64,000 nucleotides of DNA from Parapusillimonas sp013416435 (GCF_052180245.1 NZ_CP197474.1:3348001-3412000), one strand, 5' to 3'; positions 44,999 through 54,386 are shown, counted from the stretch's first letter. Notes: generated by a model not told the origin, from the letters alone. Program-made: numbers and translations.

Positions 44999-45914
44999 GA
45001 CGGGCCTCCTTGCCGTTCTCATCCGCATTCGGTTGCGGCAGATGCACGGCCGGGTCGAAGCGGTGAATGGCGGGCAGCAGCGATTGCGCAAGGCCCCGCC
45101 CGCGCGTTACCAGGTACACGGTGGTGGTGTCCTCCGGTGTGCCGCGCGGGCCCAACGCCTCATGCTGGAAAGTGGCGGTGAGGAAATCGCCTTGCAGCAC
45201 GCGCGGGTCGAGCGTGATCCAGGCGGCACTGCTGTTCGTGAGACGCACGGCAGTGACCCACTGATCCTCCAAGCGCCAGGATGCGAGCGCGACGGCGCGC
45301 ACCGACAACGTCGGCATCAGCGTGCCGAGGTCCAGGTTGCGGCGCAGGTTGACGCGCATCACGCCCGCAAGTGGCTCAACCGTACGCAGCGGTGCGTACA
45401 GGTTCTGCGCGGCAAACCGCGTCAGCACGACCGCGACCGGCGTTTCGCGCCGGGCCGGCGGCGCGCCCGTCGAATCACCAGAGCGTGCCGACACTTTATC
45501 GGCGCCCGCTGGCTGACCGCCATAGCGCGCTGAAGCGGTATTGCCCTCGACGATGCGCACCGGCTCCAGCTCCGCTTCGCCGTCCTTGGGCGGCTCGGCC
45601 GCAATGTCCAGCAGGATCAATGCGCCCGTGTCGGCGTCTTGCAGTTGCAGCCGTGCGGGCTCGATTGGCTCGCTGGCGCGCAGGTACACCGCGCCGCCCG
45701 CGCTCTGCACCCGCAGGCGCTCGCCCACGGCGGCCGGCACGCCCACGCGCACGTTCCGGTCGATGAACACAATGCGCTCCTGGCCGACCTTCAGGGGAAC
45801 GGCCAGCGGCATGCGCTCCCAGCGCAGGATCTCCACCGCCTGGGCCGCAGATGCCAAGGCCACGGCCAGCAGCCCCAGCAAGGCGAGGGAGTAATGCTGT
45901 AAGGAGTGCTTCAT
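44988..45914 (-). CDS. Integrating conjugative element protein, TIGR03749 (TraK/VirB9-like position)
   Basis: The 308-residue exported protein has a signal peptide (LALLGLLAVALASAAQA) and a beta-rich mature part (ILRWERMPLAVPLKVGQERIVFIDRNVRVGVP) like TraK/VirB9 outer-membrane core components. Start ATG 45914 overlaps the preceding stop (ATGA), and its end overlaps the next gene by 11 bases. Confidence 0.86.
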   Translation of the reverse strand: MKHSLQHYSLALLGLLAVALASAAQAVEILRWERMPLAVPLKVGQERIVFIDRNVRVGVPAAVGERLRVQSAGGAVYLRASEPIEPARLQLQDADTGALILLDIAAEPPKDGEAELEPVRIVEGNTASARYGGQPAGADKVSARSGDSTGAPPARRETPVAVVLTRFAAQNLYAPLRTVEPLAGVMRVNLRRNLDLGTLMPTLSVRAVALASWRLEDQWVTAVRLTNSSAAWITLDPRVLQGDFLTATFQHEALGPRGTPEDTTTVYLVTRGRGLAQSLLPAIHRFDPAVHLPQPNADENGKEARHAQ

Positions 45915-46600
45915 GGGGTTTCTCCTTGAGGCGCTTGCGAAGGCAACCTGCCAGATGTCGGGCGCGTCGGCTCCGGGACGTTGATGCGCTGGGGCGTGCC
46001 GTCGTAGCAATCGAGCGCCAGGCCGAACGGGTTGCGTGAGGGATCGACGTCCACCCGCGTGACTTTGATGGGGTAGCGCACCAGGGCGCGCTTGACCTGC
46101 TCAGCGCCGTAATACTCGTCGGCGCTGATGTCTAGCGTCACCACCCAGTCGCGGTCGGAGACGACGCGCACGCGGGCGGTGGGATCGTCGCCATAACCAC
46201 GGCCCGGGATTTCATAGATGCCGCGCACGCGCTGGCGCAGCTCGCCGGTGCTGCGCCGGTAGTCGTAGTCGGCACGCAGAAAGGCGTGACAGGCTGGCGT
46301 GAGGTATGGCGAGAGCGCGTGCAGGTTGCGCGGGTAGTCTTCCTCGCCATTGGTCGGCCAGCGGTTGAGCTGCTGGAACACGTAGAACGTGAAGGCATAG
46401 ACCGATTCGGGTGGCACTTCCCACCACTTGCGGGTGCTGCCGGAGCGCAGGTCAGGCGGGACGTGGATGGTCAGATCGCGCGGGGCACTCCACCAACCGC
46501 CACCCATGACCAGCGCGACGATGACCAGCGCGCCCGCGCCCAGGCGCAGCGTCTTAATGTGCGCCTGCAGGTGGGTGATCTCGTTCTTGAAACGGCTCAT
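45911..46600 (-). CDS. Integrating conjugative element protein, TIGR03746 (TraE/VirB8-like position)
   Basis: A 229-residue bitopic protein: short cytoplasmic N-terminus, one helix (about 20-37, LGAGALVIVALVMGGGWW) and a periplasmic domain with the conserved KWWEVPPESVYAFTFYVFQQLNRWPTNG block. TraE-like proteins join the inner-membrane complex to the core. Starts at 46600, overlapping the TIGR03750 stop (ATGA). Confidence 0.87.
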   Translation of the reverse strand: MSRFKNEITHLQAHIKTLRLGAGALVIVALVMGGGWWSAPRDLTIHVPPDLRSGSTRKWWEVPPESVYAFTFYVFQQLNRWPTNGEEDYPRNLHALSPYLTPACHAFLRADYDYRRSTGELRQRVRGIYEIPGRGYGDDPTARVRVVSDRDWVVTLDISADEYYGAEQVKRALVRYPIKVTRVDVDPSRNPFGLALDCYDGTPQRINVPEPTRPTSGRLPSQAPQGETP

Positions 46601-47007
46601 CGCGTCCCCCTTGCAACAGACCTTCGGGTGGTCCAGAAGCCGGAACGCGAGATCAGCACGTGGCCGCCCACCCAGCCGGCAGCCAACGGATGCTTCGTGG
46701 CGATGCGCCACTGCAACTGCCGGTACAGCCAGGTGTCGGGACGGCCGCGCTTGAGCCGACGTAGGATACCGCCGCCCACGAACACACCAAACGCCACGCC
46801 CAGCACGATGAATGTGGGCGCCAGCGCAATGGTGCGGGACACCCAGGACAGCGGCGCGCCGATCAGCAAGCCGGCGCCGCCAGACAAGCCGCAGCAGATC
46901 CACAGTTCGTCTGCGGTAAGGCCGCGCACCACAATGGGATGGCGGTTGAGCCGGTGTGGAAGGAACGTGACCGTCCCGTCCGCACGGACGTGCTGCTGCT
47001 CGGACAT
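46597..47007 (-). CDS. ICE membrane protein, TIGR03750 (TraL/VirB3-like position)
   Basis: A 136-residue protein with two central helices (residues about 38-60 and 64-83), the architecture of TraL/VirB3 pilus-assembly proteins. It begins FLPHRLNRHPIVVRGLTADE, a stretch conserved in the family, and ends in a basic tail. Confidence 0.85.
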   Translation of the reverse strand: MSEQQHVRADGTVTFLPHRLNRHPIVVRGLTADELWICCGLSGGAGLLIGAPLSWVSRTIALAPTFIVLGVAFGVFVGGGILRRLKRGRPDTWLYRQLQWRIATKHPLAAGWVGGHVLISRSGFWTTRRSVARGTR

Positions 47008-47018
47008 ACCGACCTCGC

Positions 47019-47378
47019 TTACAGGATGCCGGTGGCTTCGGTGAGCAGCCAGATGCCGATCACGAGCAGCACGGCGCCAATGGCGACCGTGAGGCCGAAC
47101 TGGCCCCAGGTCTTGCGGCCGGTGTGGATCTCCGCGTAGGTGCCGTAGGCGTGATAGCAGACACCGATGAACATCGACGCCACCACCAGGAGGGCCACGA
47201 GCATGATGATGTCGTAGCCGTAGTTGCGGATCGTCTCCATGATGCCGTTGCCCGTGCCGCGAGTCGGGTTCTCCAACTGCGGCAGACCCTGCGCGTACGA
47301 CAGCGCAGGCAGCGCGGCTGCACCCAGGGCCACGGCGGCGCGCTGGGCAAAACGGGAAGTGAGGATGCGGTTATGCAT
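47019..47378 (-). CDS. ICE membrane protein, TIGR03745 (candidate pilin)
   Basis: The 119-residue protein has a long signal peptide cut after SYA and two hydrophobic helices (residues about 55-76 and 93-115) joined by a short polar loop, as in TraA/VirB2 pilins. Its place just before the TraL-like gene matches the position of the pilin gene in F-type operons. Confidence 0.82.
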   Translation of the reverse strand: MHNRILTSRFAQRAAVALGAAALPALSYAQGLPQLENPTRGTGNGIMETIRNYGYDIIMLVALLVVASMFIGVCYHAYGTYAEIHTGRKTWGQFGLTVAIGAVLLVIGIWLLTEATGIL

Positions 47379-47394
47379 GGTCAGGCCTTTCAGG

Positions 47395-47628
47395 TCAGGA
47401 GAGGAGGAAGAAAGTCAGGACGAGGTACATCGCGACGAAGCGGATGCAGACGCCGAGGAACTGGCGTTGGTTGAGGCGGCTCTCGGACCACCCCACGTAG
47501 GCCGTTCGGATGGCCCAGACGCCCCAGACGAGCAGGACCGCGAGCACGACACCGACCAGGACGGTCGCCATCGCGGAAGGCGCGATGCCGCTATTGGCTT
47601 GAAAAGCCGAGACCTGGGCGCCGTTCAT
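47395..47628 (-). CDS. Small ICE membrane protein, TIGR03758 family
   Basis: A 77-residue protein with two helices (residues about 20-42 and 57-76). Small two-helix proteins of this type neighbour the pilin gene in the ICE family; role unknown. Confidence 0.82.
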   Translation of the reverse strand: MNGAQVSAFQANSGIAPSAMATVLVGVVLAVLLVWGVWAIRTAYVGWSESRLNQRQFLGVCIRFVAMYLVLTFFLLS

Positions 47629-48005
47629 GGCTTGCCCTCCGCAGTCGTAGCCGGCAGCGGCTCAGCCGGCCGCTCGGTGCGATAGTCGCCGGCCAGTTCG
47701 GAGGGGTCGCGCGGCTGGGCGCGCGACGGTGTGAGATGGGCCTGGATGCCAGCGCGCACGCGGGCCAGGTCGGCCAGCAGCCGCGGGTAGTCGAAGTGGT
47801 AGCGCTCGCCCGGAATGACGGCGGTGTGCGCGGCGCTGTCGGTCACGGTGCGCTCCAGCGCGTCGAGCTGGCGCAGCGCGCCGGCCAGTTCCTGGCGCTG
47901 TGCCGGGGACTCGGCCACCGCCATCGGGGACTGACCCATCAGGAGGGCCGTCACGAGAAAAGTGGGCACGCCGCGATGCGCGGCGCGCAGCCAGGTTGAA
48001 GCCAC
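47625..48005 (-). CDS. RAQPRD family ICE protein
   Basis: The 126-residue exported protein has a signal peptide (FLVTALLMGQSPMAVAE), a helical middle and the RAQPRDPSELAGDYR motif that names the family. It overlaps the TIGR03758 gene by four bases. The 101 bases upstream, before the TIGR03747 stop, show nothing notable. Confidence 0.88.
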   Translation of the reverse strand: MASTWLRAAHRGVPTFLVTALLMGQSPMAVAESPAQRQELAGALRQLDALERTVTDSAAHTAVIPGERYHFDYPRLLADLARVRAGIQAHLTPSRAQPRDPSELAGDYRTERPAEPLPATTAEGKP

Positions 48006-48106
48006 CTTCGCGCCATTCCTGTGTGATCAGCAATGGCTCGATCGTGGAGATCAGGGCGACTTCAGGCCGCAAACAATAGGAACTCGCGGGCGACCGGATT
48101 GATGGT

Positions 48107-48856
48107 CTAGAGATACTTTTTGAAGCTGCCGGCGGTCAGGCTCACGGCCAAGCCCAGCAAGGCGGCACTCGGCAGGAGGATCAGCAGCGGATGCACCGAG
48201 ATCGGCAGTGCCAGGTAGGTGATCCACGGCAGCACGGCCAGCGGCATCAGGCTGGCTTTCGCACGATGGTAGATGAAGCCCGATTCACGCCCGGCGCCAA
48301 ATCGACGCACGTCACGCCGAACCAAGCCGTCGATCAGCCCGACGAATGCCGCCGTGAAGATCAAGGGCAGCGTGAGCGCCAGAACCAACAGCCGCACAAG
48401 AAAGGTCAACGTCGTGAACGCGGCGGCAATCAGGTAGCTCTCGGCCCAGACATAGACCTGGCTGATGAAGTACCGAAAGTTCCGCGTCTGTCCCTGGCTG
48501 GGCGTGCGGGCGCGCTCAGCGGTCTGACTCATGCGTTCCAGCAGCCCCGAGCGCACGAACACCCATTCGTAGCCGGTATCCACCAGCTCGTGCGCCGTGC
48601 GCCCCGGCTCCTGCACGACCACGCTGCGCGTGAAGTGATTGGACAGGTGCCCCAGTTCGTACTGCAACATCTGCTGAGAATGGCGCCAGCCCTGTTCCTT
48701 CCAGAACAGGTGCATGCCGACGCACTCCACCACGATGGAGAACAGCAGCGAGCCGATCAGCACCCCGAGCAGCCGGAACGGCAAGGTGATGGTGCCGACG
48801 ATCAGACCTTGGCGCTGGTTCTGCTCCCGCTGCGCGGTCGAGGCGGCATCTTTCAT
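48107..48856 (-). CDS. ICE membrane protein, TIGR03747 family
   Basis: A 249-residue protein with about five transmembrane helices (two near residues 20-50, three between 135 and 240) and a polar region between. It starts inside the traD stop (ATGA), a conserved pairing in this family, and probably supports the coupling protein or pilin export. Confidence 0.85.
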   Translation of the reverse strand: MKDAASTAQREQNQRQGLIVGTITLPFRLLGVLIGSLLFSIVVECVGMHLFWKEQGWRHSQQMLQYELGHLSNHFTRSVVVQEPGRTAHELVDTGYEWVFVRSGLLERMSQTAERARTPSQGQTRNFRYFISQVYVWAESYLIAAAFTTLTFLVRLLVLALTLPLIFTAAFVGLIDGLVRRDVRRFGAGRESGFIYHRAKASLMPLAVLPWITYLALPISVHPLLILLPSAALLGLAVSLTAGSFKKYL

Positions 48857-51054
48857 GGCGAGGCCTCGTTTTCGGCGCTGTCGTCGGCGCCGGTGGCCGC
48901 CGCGGCAGACTCGACCGGCTTGGCCAGCTCGGCGTCATCGAGCAGATCGTCGGGCAAGGCCGCATCCTGTAAGGCTGGGGAACTGGTGAACTCCCACCAT
49001 TGGGTGGCATCGGTGTAGCTCTGGCGCATGTAGCCCGCCAGTTGTTGCAGATCCTGCGGCATGGCCTCATCGGGGTCCGGCGCCGGCAGTGGCATCCTGA
49101 TTTTCCAGAGTTGGCCGCCCTGCAGCAGCGCGAAGCACTGCCCCTTGGGCAGGCCGACGATGTGGGAGGGCTCGATCATTGGCACGCTGGACATGCTGAT
49201 ACGGTCCTGCGTGTTGCTGGTGAAATCCGTCGCGCCGCGGATGTCCGAACTGTCGGTCGCACCGGAGACGATGGTGGTCGTATAGACCTCGACCTTCGGC
49301 AATTGCCGGGTCAGCAGTTCGGCGGTGGCCGTCTCCCGGACCCTGAGCATGAACAGGTTGTTGAAGTTGCCGATCACCTGGCCGGCTTTCGCGCGGTTGC
49401 CAATGCGGGCTTCAATGTCCGAGAGCGTCTGCGTGTACGCAGTAACTTGCAGGCCGGCGCCGCCACCCTTGTTGATGAGCGGTATGAACTCGTCGCCCAT
49501 CAACTCATTGAATTCGTCCGCGTGCACGTTGATCGGCACGCGTGTGCCTGCCGATGCACCGGGTAAGCCATCATCGATCCCGTGCTTGTAGATGTGCCCT
49601 GCGACGGATACTAGATCCGAGAACATGGAATTGCCGACCGCTGCGGCGACTTCAGCGTCCGAGAGCGCATCCAGGCCCACATAGACCACGGCGCGCTTTC
49701 TGATGACTTGCATCCAATCGAAGATCGGGCGCGGATCGGCCAGGTCGGAGTAGTTCGGGGCCAGGAGCTGGGCGATCTTGCCGCTGGTGAGCTTCTCCAG
49801 CAGCGGCAGCAACGATGCGACGATCTTGTCGAAGTACGTCTTGTCGTAGCGGACTGCAGAGCGCAGGCCGTCGAGTACCGGGTCGTAGTTGCGCGCCTGG
49901 GAAAGGTACTGCTCCAGCGCCACCACGCGCTTCTCGCGCCCGATCATGTTGCGCGGGATGTTCTTCTCATTGAGCTTGGCCTCGATCTGGACGATCACCT
50001 CCCAGGCCTTGGGCTCGGTCTTGGCGAAGAAGTGCTGGGCGTACTCGATGAACAGCGCGTCGATGTTGATGACGTGCCGCTGGATCAGCATGTAGTCCGG
50101 GCGCTGCCCCAGTTCCACCAAGGCGCGGGCGATGATGTTGACGAAGCGCCATGCGAACTCGCGGAATGCCGCGCTGTTGCCTTCGCCGGAGAGCTGTCCC
50201 GCGATGCGTGTCGCCACTTCCGAGATCCGACCGAAGCGACCCACCGCGTTGTAGCGGGCGCTGATTTCCGGCCAGCCCAAATGGAAGATGTAGAACTCAC
50301 CCTCGCGGCCCACGCGCTTGGCCTCGACGTACATGCGCTTCAGGAGGTCGGCATCGCCCTTGGGGTCGATGACGATGACGACCTCATGCTCGCCGGATGC
50401 GTTCTTGCGCCGGATGTCCTGCGTCACGAACAACTCGGCCAGCCGGGTCTTGCCCACGCGGGTGGTGCCCAAGACCAGCGAATGCCCGACGCGCTCGCCC
50501 AGCGGCAGGCTGACGTCCACCTCCTCCGGCTCGATGCCGTGCAATCGCGGCAGGCCCCCCACGGGCGGCAACGGCCGAACGGGGTTGAAAGGCACATCCC
50601 AGCCTGTGAGCCTCGGCAGGCGTGAAAGCGGAAACGGCGCGAACTCCAACCGTTCTTCCAGACGCCGCGCCAGCCGATAAGCGGGTGTCGGCTCAACGTA
50701 GCGGCGAAACTCCGGCCGGTACGTCTGCATCAGCCGATGGGTGTGCTTCTGCTCCCAGAGAAAGCCCCGACCGATGAAGAGCCGCTGCTGGCTGACCGGC
50801 ACGTCGCGGCTGGTCATCACGTACCGCGGCAGGCGGCGGATGTTGCGCCGATAGCACAGGATCACGCGGGCATCGCGGTAGCGGATGGCACCGTAGGCGC
50901 CGAACGCCAGCGCGCTGCCGACGCCCATGCCGGGGCTCAGTGCGAGCGACCACGGGGCCACCAGGGACAGAAACGCGGCACCTGCACACGCTGCGACGGT
51001 ATATAGCTCCACCGCAGGGCGAAGCAGAACCTCAACCGGCTGTTTGCCCGACAT
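48853..51054 (-). CDS. traD: Type IV coupling protein TraD (TIGR03743)
   Basis: The 733-residue inner-membrane ATPase delivers the relaxase-bound DNA to the secretion channel. Two N-terminal helices (residues about 15-55) precede a RecA-like motor with Walker A GTTRVGKTRL near residue 200 and Walker B-like VIVIDPKGDADL near 235, and the late HADEFNELMGDEF and TAYTQTLSDIEAR motifs. The Asp/Glu-rich end (after residue 700) could bind TraI. Confidence 0.93.
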   Translation of the reverse strand: MSGKQPVEVLLRPAVELYTVAACAGAAFLSLVAPWSLALSPGMGVGSALAFGAYGAIRYRDARVILCYRRNIRRLPRYVMTSRDVPVSQQRLFIGRGFLWEQKHTHRLMQTYRPEFRRYVEPTPAYRLARRLEERLEFAPFPLSRLPRLTGWDVPFNPVRPLPPVGGLPRLHGIEPEEVDVSLPLGERVGHSLVLGTTRVGKTRLAELFVTQDIRRKNASGEHEVVIVIDPKGDADLLKRMYVEAKRVGREGEFYIFHLGWPEISARYNAVGRFGRISEVATRIAGQLSGEGNSAAFREFAWRFVNIIARALVELGQRPDYMLIQRHVINIDALFIEYAQHFFAKTEPKAWEVIVQIEAKLNEKNIPRNMIGREKRVVALEQYLSQARNYDPVLDGLRSAVRYDKTYFDKIVASLLPLLEKLTSGKIAQLLAPNYSDLADPRPIFDWMQVIRKRAVVYVGLDALSDAEVAAAVGNSMFSDLVSVAGHIYKHGIDDGLPGASAGTRVPINVHADEFNELMGDEFIPLINKGGGAGLQVTAYTQTLSDIEARIGNRAKAGQVIGNFNNLFMLRVRETATAELLTRQLPKVEVYTTTIVSGATDSSDIRGATDFTSNTQDRISMSSVPMIEPSHIVGLPKGQCFALLQGGQLWKIRMPLPAPDPDEAMPQDLQQLAGYMRQSYTDATQWWEFTSSPALQDAALPDDLLDDAELAKPVESAAAATGADDSAENEASP

Positions 51055-51058
51055 GGCT

Positions 51059-51607
51059 TCATTGCTCGATGCCGGTGGCCGTGATCAGCGCCGGGTAGTG
51101 CCTCAAGCCCAGACGCTCAGCCAGGTCATCGCCCGCCACGGGTGCCAGTGGCACGCCGGGCGCCAGTGCGCGCAGCCGCGCCAAGGTTTGTGCGGTCTCG
51201 ACATTGACCACCAGGCCGACCGCGCCGCGCTCGTGCAAGGAGCCCGCATGGCGCTGCAGCCAGTCCCGGGAAGCCTTGTCGTCGCCAATGACCACGAACG
51301 GCCGCAGGCCCGGTGCCTCGATCACCCGTCGCGCGACGGTGCCGGGCGTGAGCTTGGCGCTGCGCACCGGCAGCATCGCAGCCTCATCCGCGGGTGTCGC
51401 GGGAACCTGCGGCATCGGGATGGGCGACCGCGCTGCACCGTTGTCCCGCGGCTGGAGGTTGAGTGCTTCGTAGTACGGCAGCGCCGATGCACCGCCACGG
51501 TCCTCGACCACGATCAGCGGCACGCCGGCACGCGAGGCCAGCGGCAGGATCGTCAGCAGCATGAGCAGGCCCTTGAACGTGAGATGGGCCAGATGGGATT
51601 TCGTCAT
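51059..51607 (-). CDS. Integrating conjugative element protein, TIGR03765 (PFL_4695) family
   Basis: A 182-residue exported protein (signal peptide GLLMLLTILPLASRAG) with the block VPLIVVEDRGGASALPYYEALN and GAVGLVVNVETAQTLARLRAL. It is a conserved component of unknown role between the transglycosylase and traD. Confidence 0.83.
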   Translation of the reverse strand: MTKSHLAHLTFKGLLMLLTILPLASRAGVPLIVVEDRGGASALPYYEALNLQPRDNGAARSPIPMPQVPATPADEAAMLPVRSAKLTPGTVARRVIEAPGLRPFVVIGDDKASRDWLQRHAGSLHERGAVGLVVNVETAQTLARLRALAPGVPLAPVAGDDLAERLGLRHYPALITATGIEQ

Positions 51608-52194
51608 GGGGAGGTCTCCTGGCGCGCGGCGGACGCCGCAGTGGTTGAGCGCGCACCCTGCACGCGGGCGAGGTGGCGGGATACGCTGCGCCGGTAGCGG
51701 GCGGCCGGCTCACCACCCGCGGGGCGGTGGTAACGGCCGACCGCCACCAGCCAGTCCTCACCGGGGGTGTGCTGTTCTTTCAGAATCTCGGCGGCGATGG
51801 CGAGGTTGCGGTACGGGTCAAGCAGGTCGCACGCGGTGCTGTAGCGCTGCTGGTGGTAGCCGAGGTTGATCTGCCCAAGGCCCGCGTCGATGCGCGTATG
51901 AGGCGTCGAGCGCATCGCCCGCTGCAAACCCGCGCAGGCGTCGGCTCGGGTCGTGTAGCGGCGCGACTGGCCGGCGACGTTGAGGGACCAAGGCCACGGG
52001 ACGATGCGCCCGTTGCGTCGGATACCGCTCTCTTGCAGGGCCACGGCGTAGAGCACCGTCGAAGGGATGCCCGCGCGCTGGGCGGCAAGCTGGTAGGCCG
52101 GCGGCGGAACCTCCTGGGCATAGACGGTGCTGACGTACAGGCCAGCAGCGACCACCAGTGCGCGCAGCGGCGCCGTCAGGGTTGGCGCTGCCAT
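51604..52194 (-). CDS. Lytic transglycosylase (SLT-type)
   Basis: The 196-residue exported protein would open peptidoglycan locally for the secretion channel, as VirB1-like enzymes do. Signal peptide LRALVVAAGLYVSTVYA is followed by an SLT domain with catalytic Glu55 in YAVALQESG, and GLGQINLGYH. The start ATG at 52194 gives a normal signal peptide and overlaps the TIGR03759 stop by 19 bases. Confidence 0.9.
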   Translation of the reverse strand: MAAPTLTAPLRALVVAAGLYVSTVYAQEVPPPAYQLAAQRAGIPSTVLYAVALQESGIRRNGRIVPWPWSLNVAGQSRRYTTRADACAGLQRAMRSTPHTRIDAGLGQINLGYHQQRYSTACDLLDPYRNLAIAAEILKEQHTPGEDWLVAVGRYHRPAGGEPAARYRRSVSRHLARVQGARSTTAASAARQETSP

Positions 52195-52901
52195 TGGCCG
52201 TTCACCTCGCGTACGACCGCTGGTAAGTCGCCGGGCAGGCCCAGCGACAGCCAGCGGCCGCCGTCGTGGTTGAGCGTGATGCTGCCGCTGCGCACGCGGG
52301 CCGGATCGATTTGCGCGCGCTTGGCCCAATCACGGATGCGTGCATCGTCCTGGCGGCTGCCGACCATGTACAGGTCGAACTCGGTACCCGAGGATTGCAG
52401 GCGCTGCACGAGCTGTCCGCAGGCCGCGCAGCCGTCCTTGACGAACACCGCCATGCGGCCGCTGCCGCGCACTGCGCCGGCGCTGGGCTTATCGTCAGGC
52501 AGGTTCACCCGTTGCATGCCGGGGTTTAAGCGCTGCCAGGCTTCGTCGTAGGCACGTTGATAGGCAAGCAGCTTCTCGACGCGGCGCGCTTCGATTTGCA
52601 CCTGCAGTTCTGCGTAGCGCCGCCGTTCCTCGTCGGTGCGGGCCTCAATACCCAAGGCGGACAGCGGGTCCAGGTTGGGCGAGTAGATGCCTAGCGGCCC
52701 GTCCATCAACTCGCGATAGCGCGTCCATTCCTGCGGTTGCAGGCCCCAGTCGCTTGCTACCTTGTCATCTGGGGTTCGGGCGACCAGCGGACGCTCCTGG
52801 CTCTGCGCATTGCGGGCCGGGGCGGTGGCCGGCTGCTGCGCCCAGGCGGGCAACTGGGCGGATGCCAGCAGGAGCGCGAAAAGGATGATCGACGGCTGCA
52901 T
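52176..52901 (-). CDS. Integrating conjugative element protein, TIGR03759, with CxxC site
   Basis: The 241-residue exported protein (signal peptide IILFALLLASAQLPAWAQ) has a family-specific first half with SDWGLQPQEWTRYRELM and a C-terminal thioredoxin/glutaredoxin-like part with FVKDGCAACGQLVQ, a CxxC redox site. It may be a second disulfide-handling protein beside the DsbA-like one. Confidence 0.86.
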   Translation of the reverse strand: MQPSIILFALLLASAQLPAWAQQPATAPARNAQSQERPLVARTPDDKVASDWGLQPQEWTRYRELMDGPLGIYSPNLDPLSALGIEARTDEERRRYAELQVQIEARRVEKLLAYQRAYDEAWQRLNPGMQRVNLPDDKPSAGAVRGSGRMAVFVKDGCAACGQLVQRLQSSGTEFDLYMVGSRQDDARIRDWAKRAQIDPARVRSGSITLNHDGGRWLSLGLPGDLPAVVREVNGQWQRQP

Positions 52902-52915
52902 GTCGTGTGCTCCGG

Positions 52916-53566
52916 TCAGGGAATCGCCACGCGACGGGTCCGATCGCCGGCCAGGAACACGGCGGTGTTGCCCTCGACAGCCCGCAAGCGCCACGGGCCG
53001 AGCGCATCACCTGGCAGCAGCACCTGAAGCTGGTCGGGCGTGGAGTCCGCGCTGCTCGGCGCGACGGACACGCTGCGCTGGCCAGCGCGCAATTCGGCGC
53101 CGACGACACGGAACGGCAGCGACGGCGGTTCGGGCTTGGCAACGGCCTTGCCCGATGTGCGCCGCCGGGCGGGTGCTGCGGCGCGCGGAACAGGCGCAGC
53201 GGTCTGGCGCGCCTTGATCTGCTCGACCTCCGCGCGCAGCGCCTGGAGGTCGTCGGCAGCGGCATAGCCGCTCAGCGTTTTCTCAACTTGGGCAGCGCGT
53301 GCTTCCAGGACTTGGCGGGTGTCTTTGAGGTCTGCCGCCGTTGCGACGGCCGGACGCTGCTGGATGGCCTCGATGGTCTCGGCCAGGCCCGTCGCCTGCG
53401 CTTCCAGGCGTTGCAGGCGGGAATCGAGCCGCTCCTGGTCGGCTTGGTCGTTCATGGTCTGGTAGCCCAAAGCTACGAAGACGCTGAGGCCGATCAGCCA
53501 CAGCCACAGAAGGCTCTGCACCACCACGGCGGCGGCCGAGCGCCGGGCAGACCGCGGGGCGTTCAT
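52916..53566 (-). CDS. Bitopic coiled-coil ICE protein
   Basis: A 216-residue protein with one N-terminal helix (residues about 15-32), a long coiled coil (about 38-115) and a C-terminal beta-rich domain (about 145-216, LPFRVVGAELRAGQRSVSVAP). No function is assigned; it resembles small scaffolding proteins next to pilL in this ICE family. It overlaps the pilL-like gene by four bases. Confidence 0.75.
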   Translation of the reverse strand: MNAPRSARRSAAAVVVQSLLWLWLIGLSVFVALGYQTMNDQADQERLDSRLQRLEAQATGLAETIEAIQQRPAVATAADLKDTRQVLEARAAQVEKTLSGYAAADDLQALRAEVEQIKARQTAAPVPRAAAPARRRTSGKAVAKPEPPSLPFRVVGAELRAGQRSVSVAPSSADSTPDQLQVLLPGDALGPWRLRAVEGNTAVFLAGDRTRRVAIP

Positions 53567-54183
53567 AGCTGGCCTCCCGAAACCGAAGGCTCCACCGGGA
53601 ACGTCTGCACCGCGTCGGCGGCGGATGGCTCGGATGCAGGTTCGATAGCCGCGCTGTCGGCGGGCCGTTCGAAGCAAATCTGTCGTGCGCGATCATCCGC
53701 GTGCAGTTCCCAAGCCGGGCCAGCCAGTGTGAGCAGCGCATCGCGTAAGGTCATGGGGCCGAGGTGCAGGTGCGCCGCCGGCAGCGGCAGGGCATACAGC
53801 TCGGTCACCGCGTGCGCCGTCTGGCACAGGCCGTAACCACTGCGCTTGAGCACATGCCGCAGCCCATCGCCGACGGTGGCGCGGGCATCTTCGGGCATGG
53901 ACACGTCGATGGTCTGCAACAGCAGGTCCCGCTGTGCAGCCGGGGGTGCTAGCTCGACTAGCGTGTAGCGACCGTAACGCACAACGGGGATGTACTCGGG
54001 CGTCTCGGGTTCGGGTGCGGCCGAGACTTCCTCGATGACATCAGGCGCGGGTGGCGCAGTCGTCGTCGCGCAACCGCCAGCCAGCACCGACCAGAGCAGG
54101 CCGAGGACTCCCGCCAGCAGGCGGCGTTCGGGATGGTGAAACCAAGGTGGAGTTGGGCACATAAGCTCGGCGTCCTGAAACAT
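53563..54183 (-). CDS. PilL-like lipoprotein (PFGI-1 class ICE)
   Basis: The 206-residue lipoprotein has lipobox LAGGC (Cys near residue 37) and the PilL N-terminal domain pattern VVRYGRYTLVELAPPAAQRDLLLQ, VGDGLRHVLKRSGYGLC and HLHLGPMTLRDALLTLAGPAW. In relatives it belongs to a type IVb pilus cluster; only this gene of the cluster is in the window. Start ATG 54183 has GAGGG upstream; alternatives are 54228 and 54162. The conjugation operon begins here. Confidence 0.8.
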   Translation of the reverse strand: MFQDAELMCPTPPWFHHPERRLLAGVLGLLWSVLAGGCATTTAPPAPDVIEEVSAAPEPETPEYIPVVRYGRYTLVELAPPAAQRDLLLQTIDVSMPEDARATVGDGLRHVLKRSGYGLCQTAHAVTELYALPLPAAHLHLGPMTLRDALLTLAGPAWELHADDRARQICFERPADSAAIEPASEPSAADAVQTFPVEPSVSGGQL

Positions 54184-54386
54184 CGAGCCCTCACCATCGC
54201 CGCTTAGGCCGGGAGCAGCAGCAAACAATGCGGACCACGCTGCGTCCGATTTACCGGCAGCGGTCTAGTCGAACAAAATCGGCCTCGAGGGGGGGCTGTA
54301 ACGGAAAAGCTCGGTCGTGGTCGGCGGATGGAGGCCGGCCGCATGACTGCTACAATTTGTTAAAACACCAATGGATGGGGACGTAA
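54184..54386. promoter_or_regulatory. Divergent intergenic region between pilL and the gajA-like gene
   Basis: These 203 bases separate minus-strand pilL from plus-strand gajA. TACAAT at 54351-54356 is a fair -10 box for gajA, 30 bases before its ATG, but I see no good -35 box. GGGGAC precedes the gajA start. From about 54340 the base composition becomes more AT-rich than the ICE backbone, so the insertion edge probably lies here. Confidence 0.4.
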
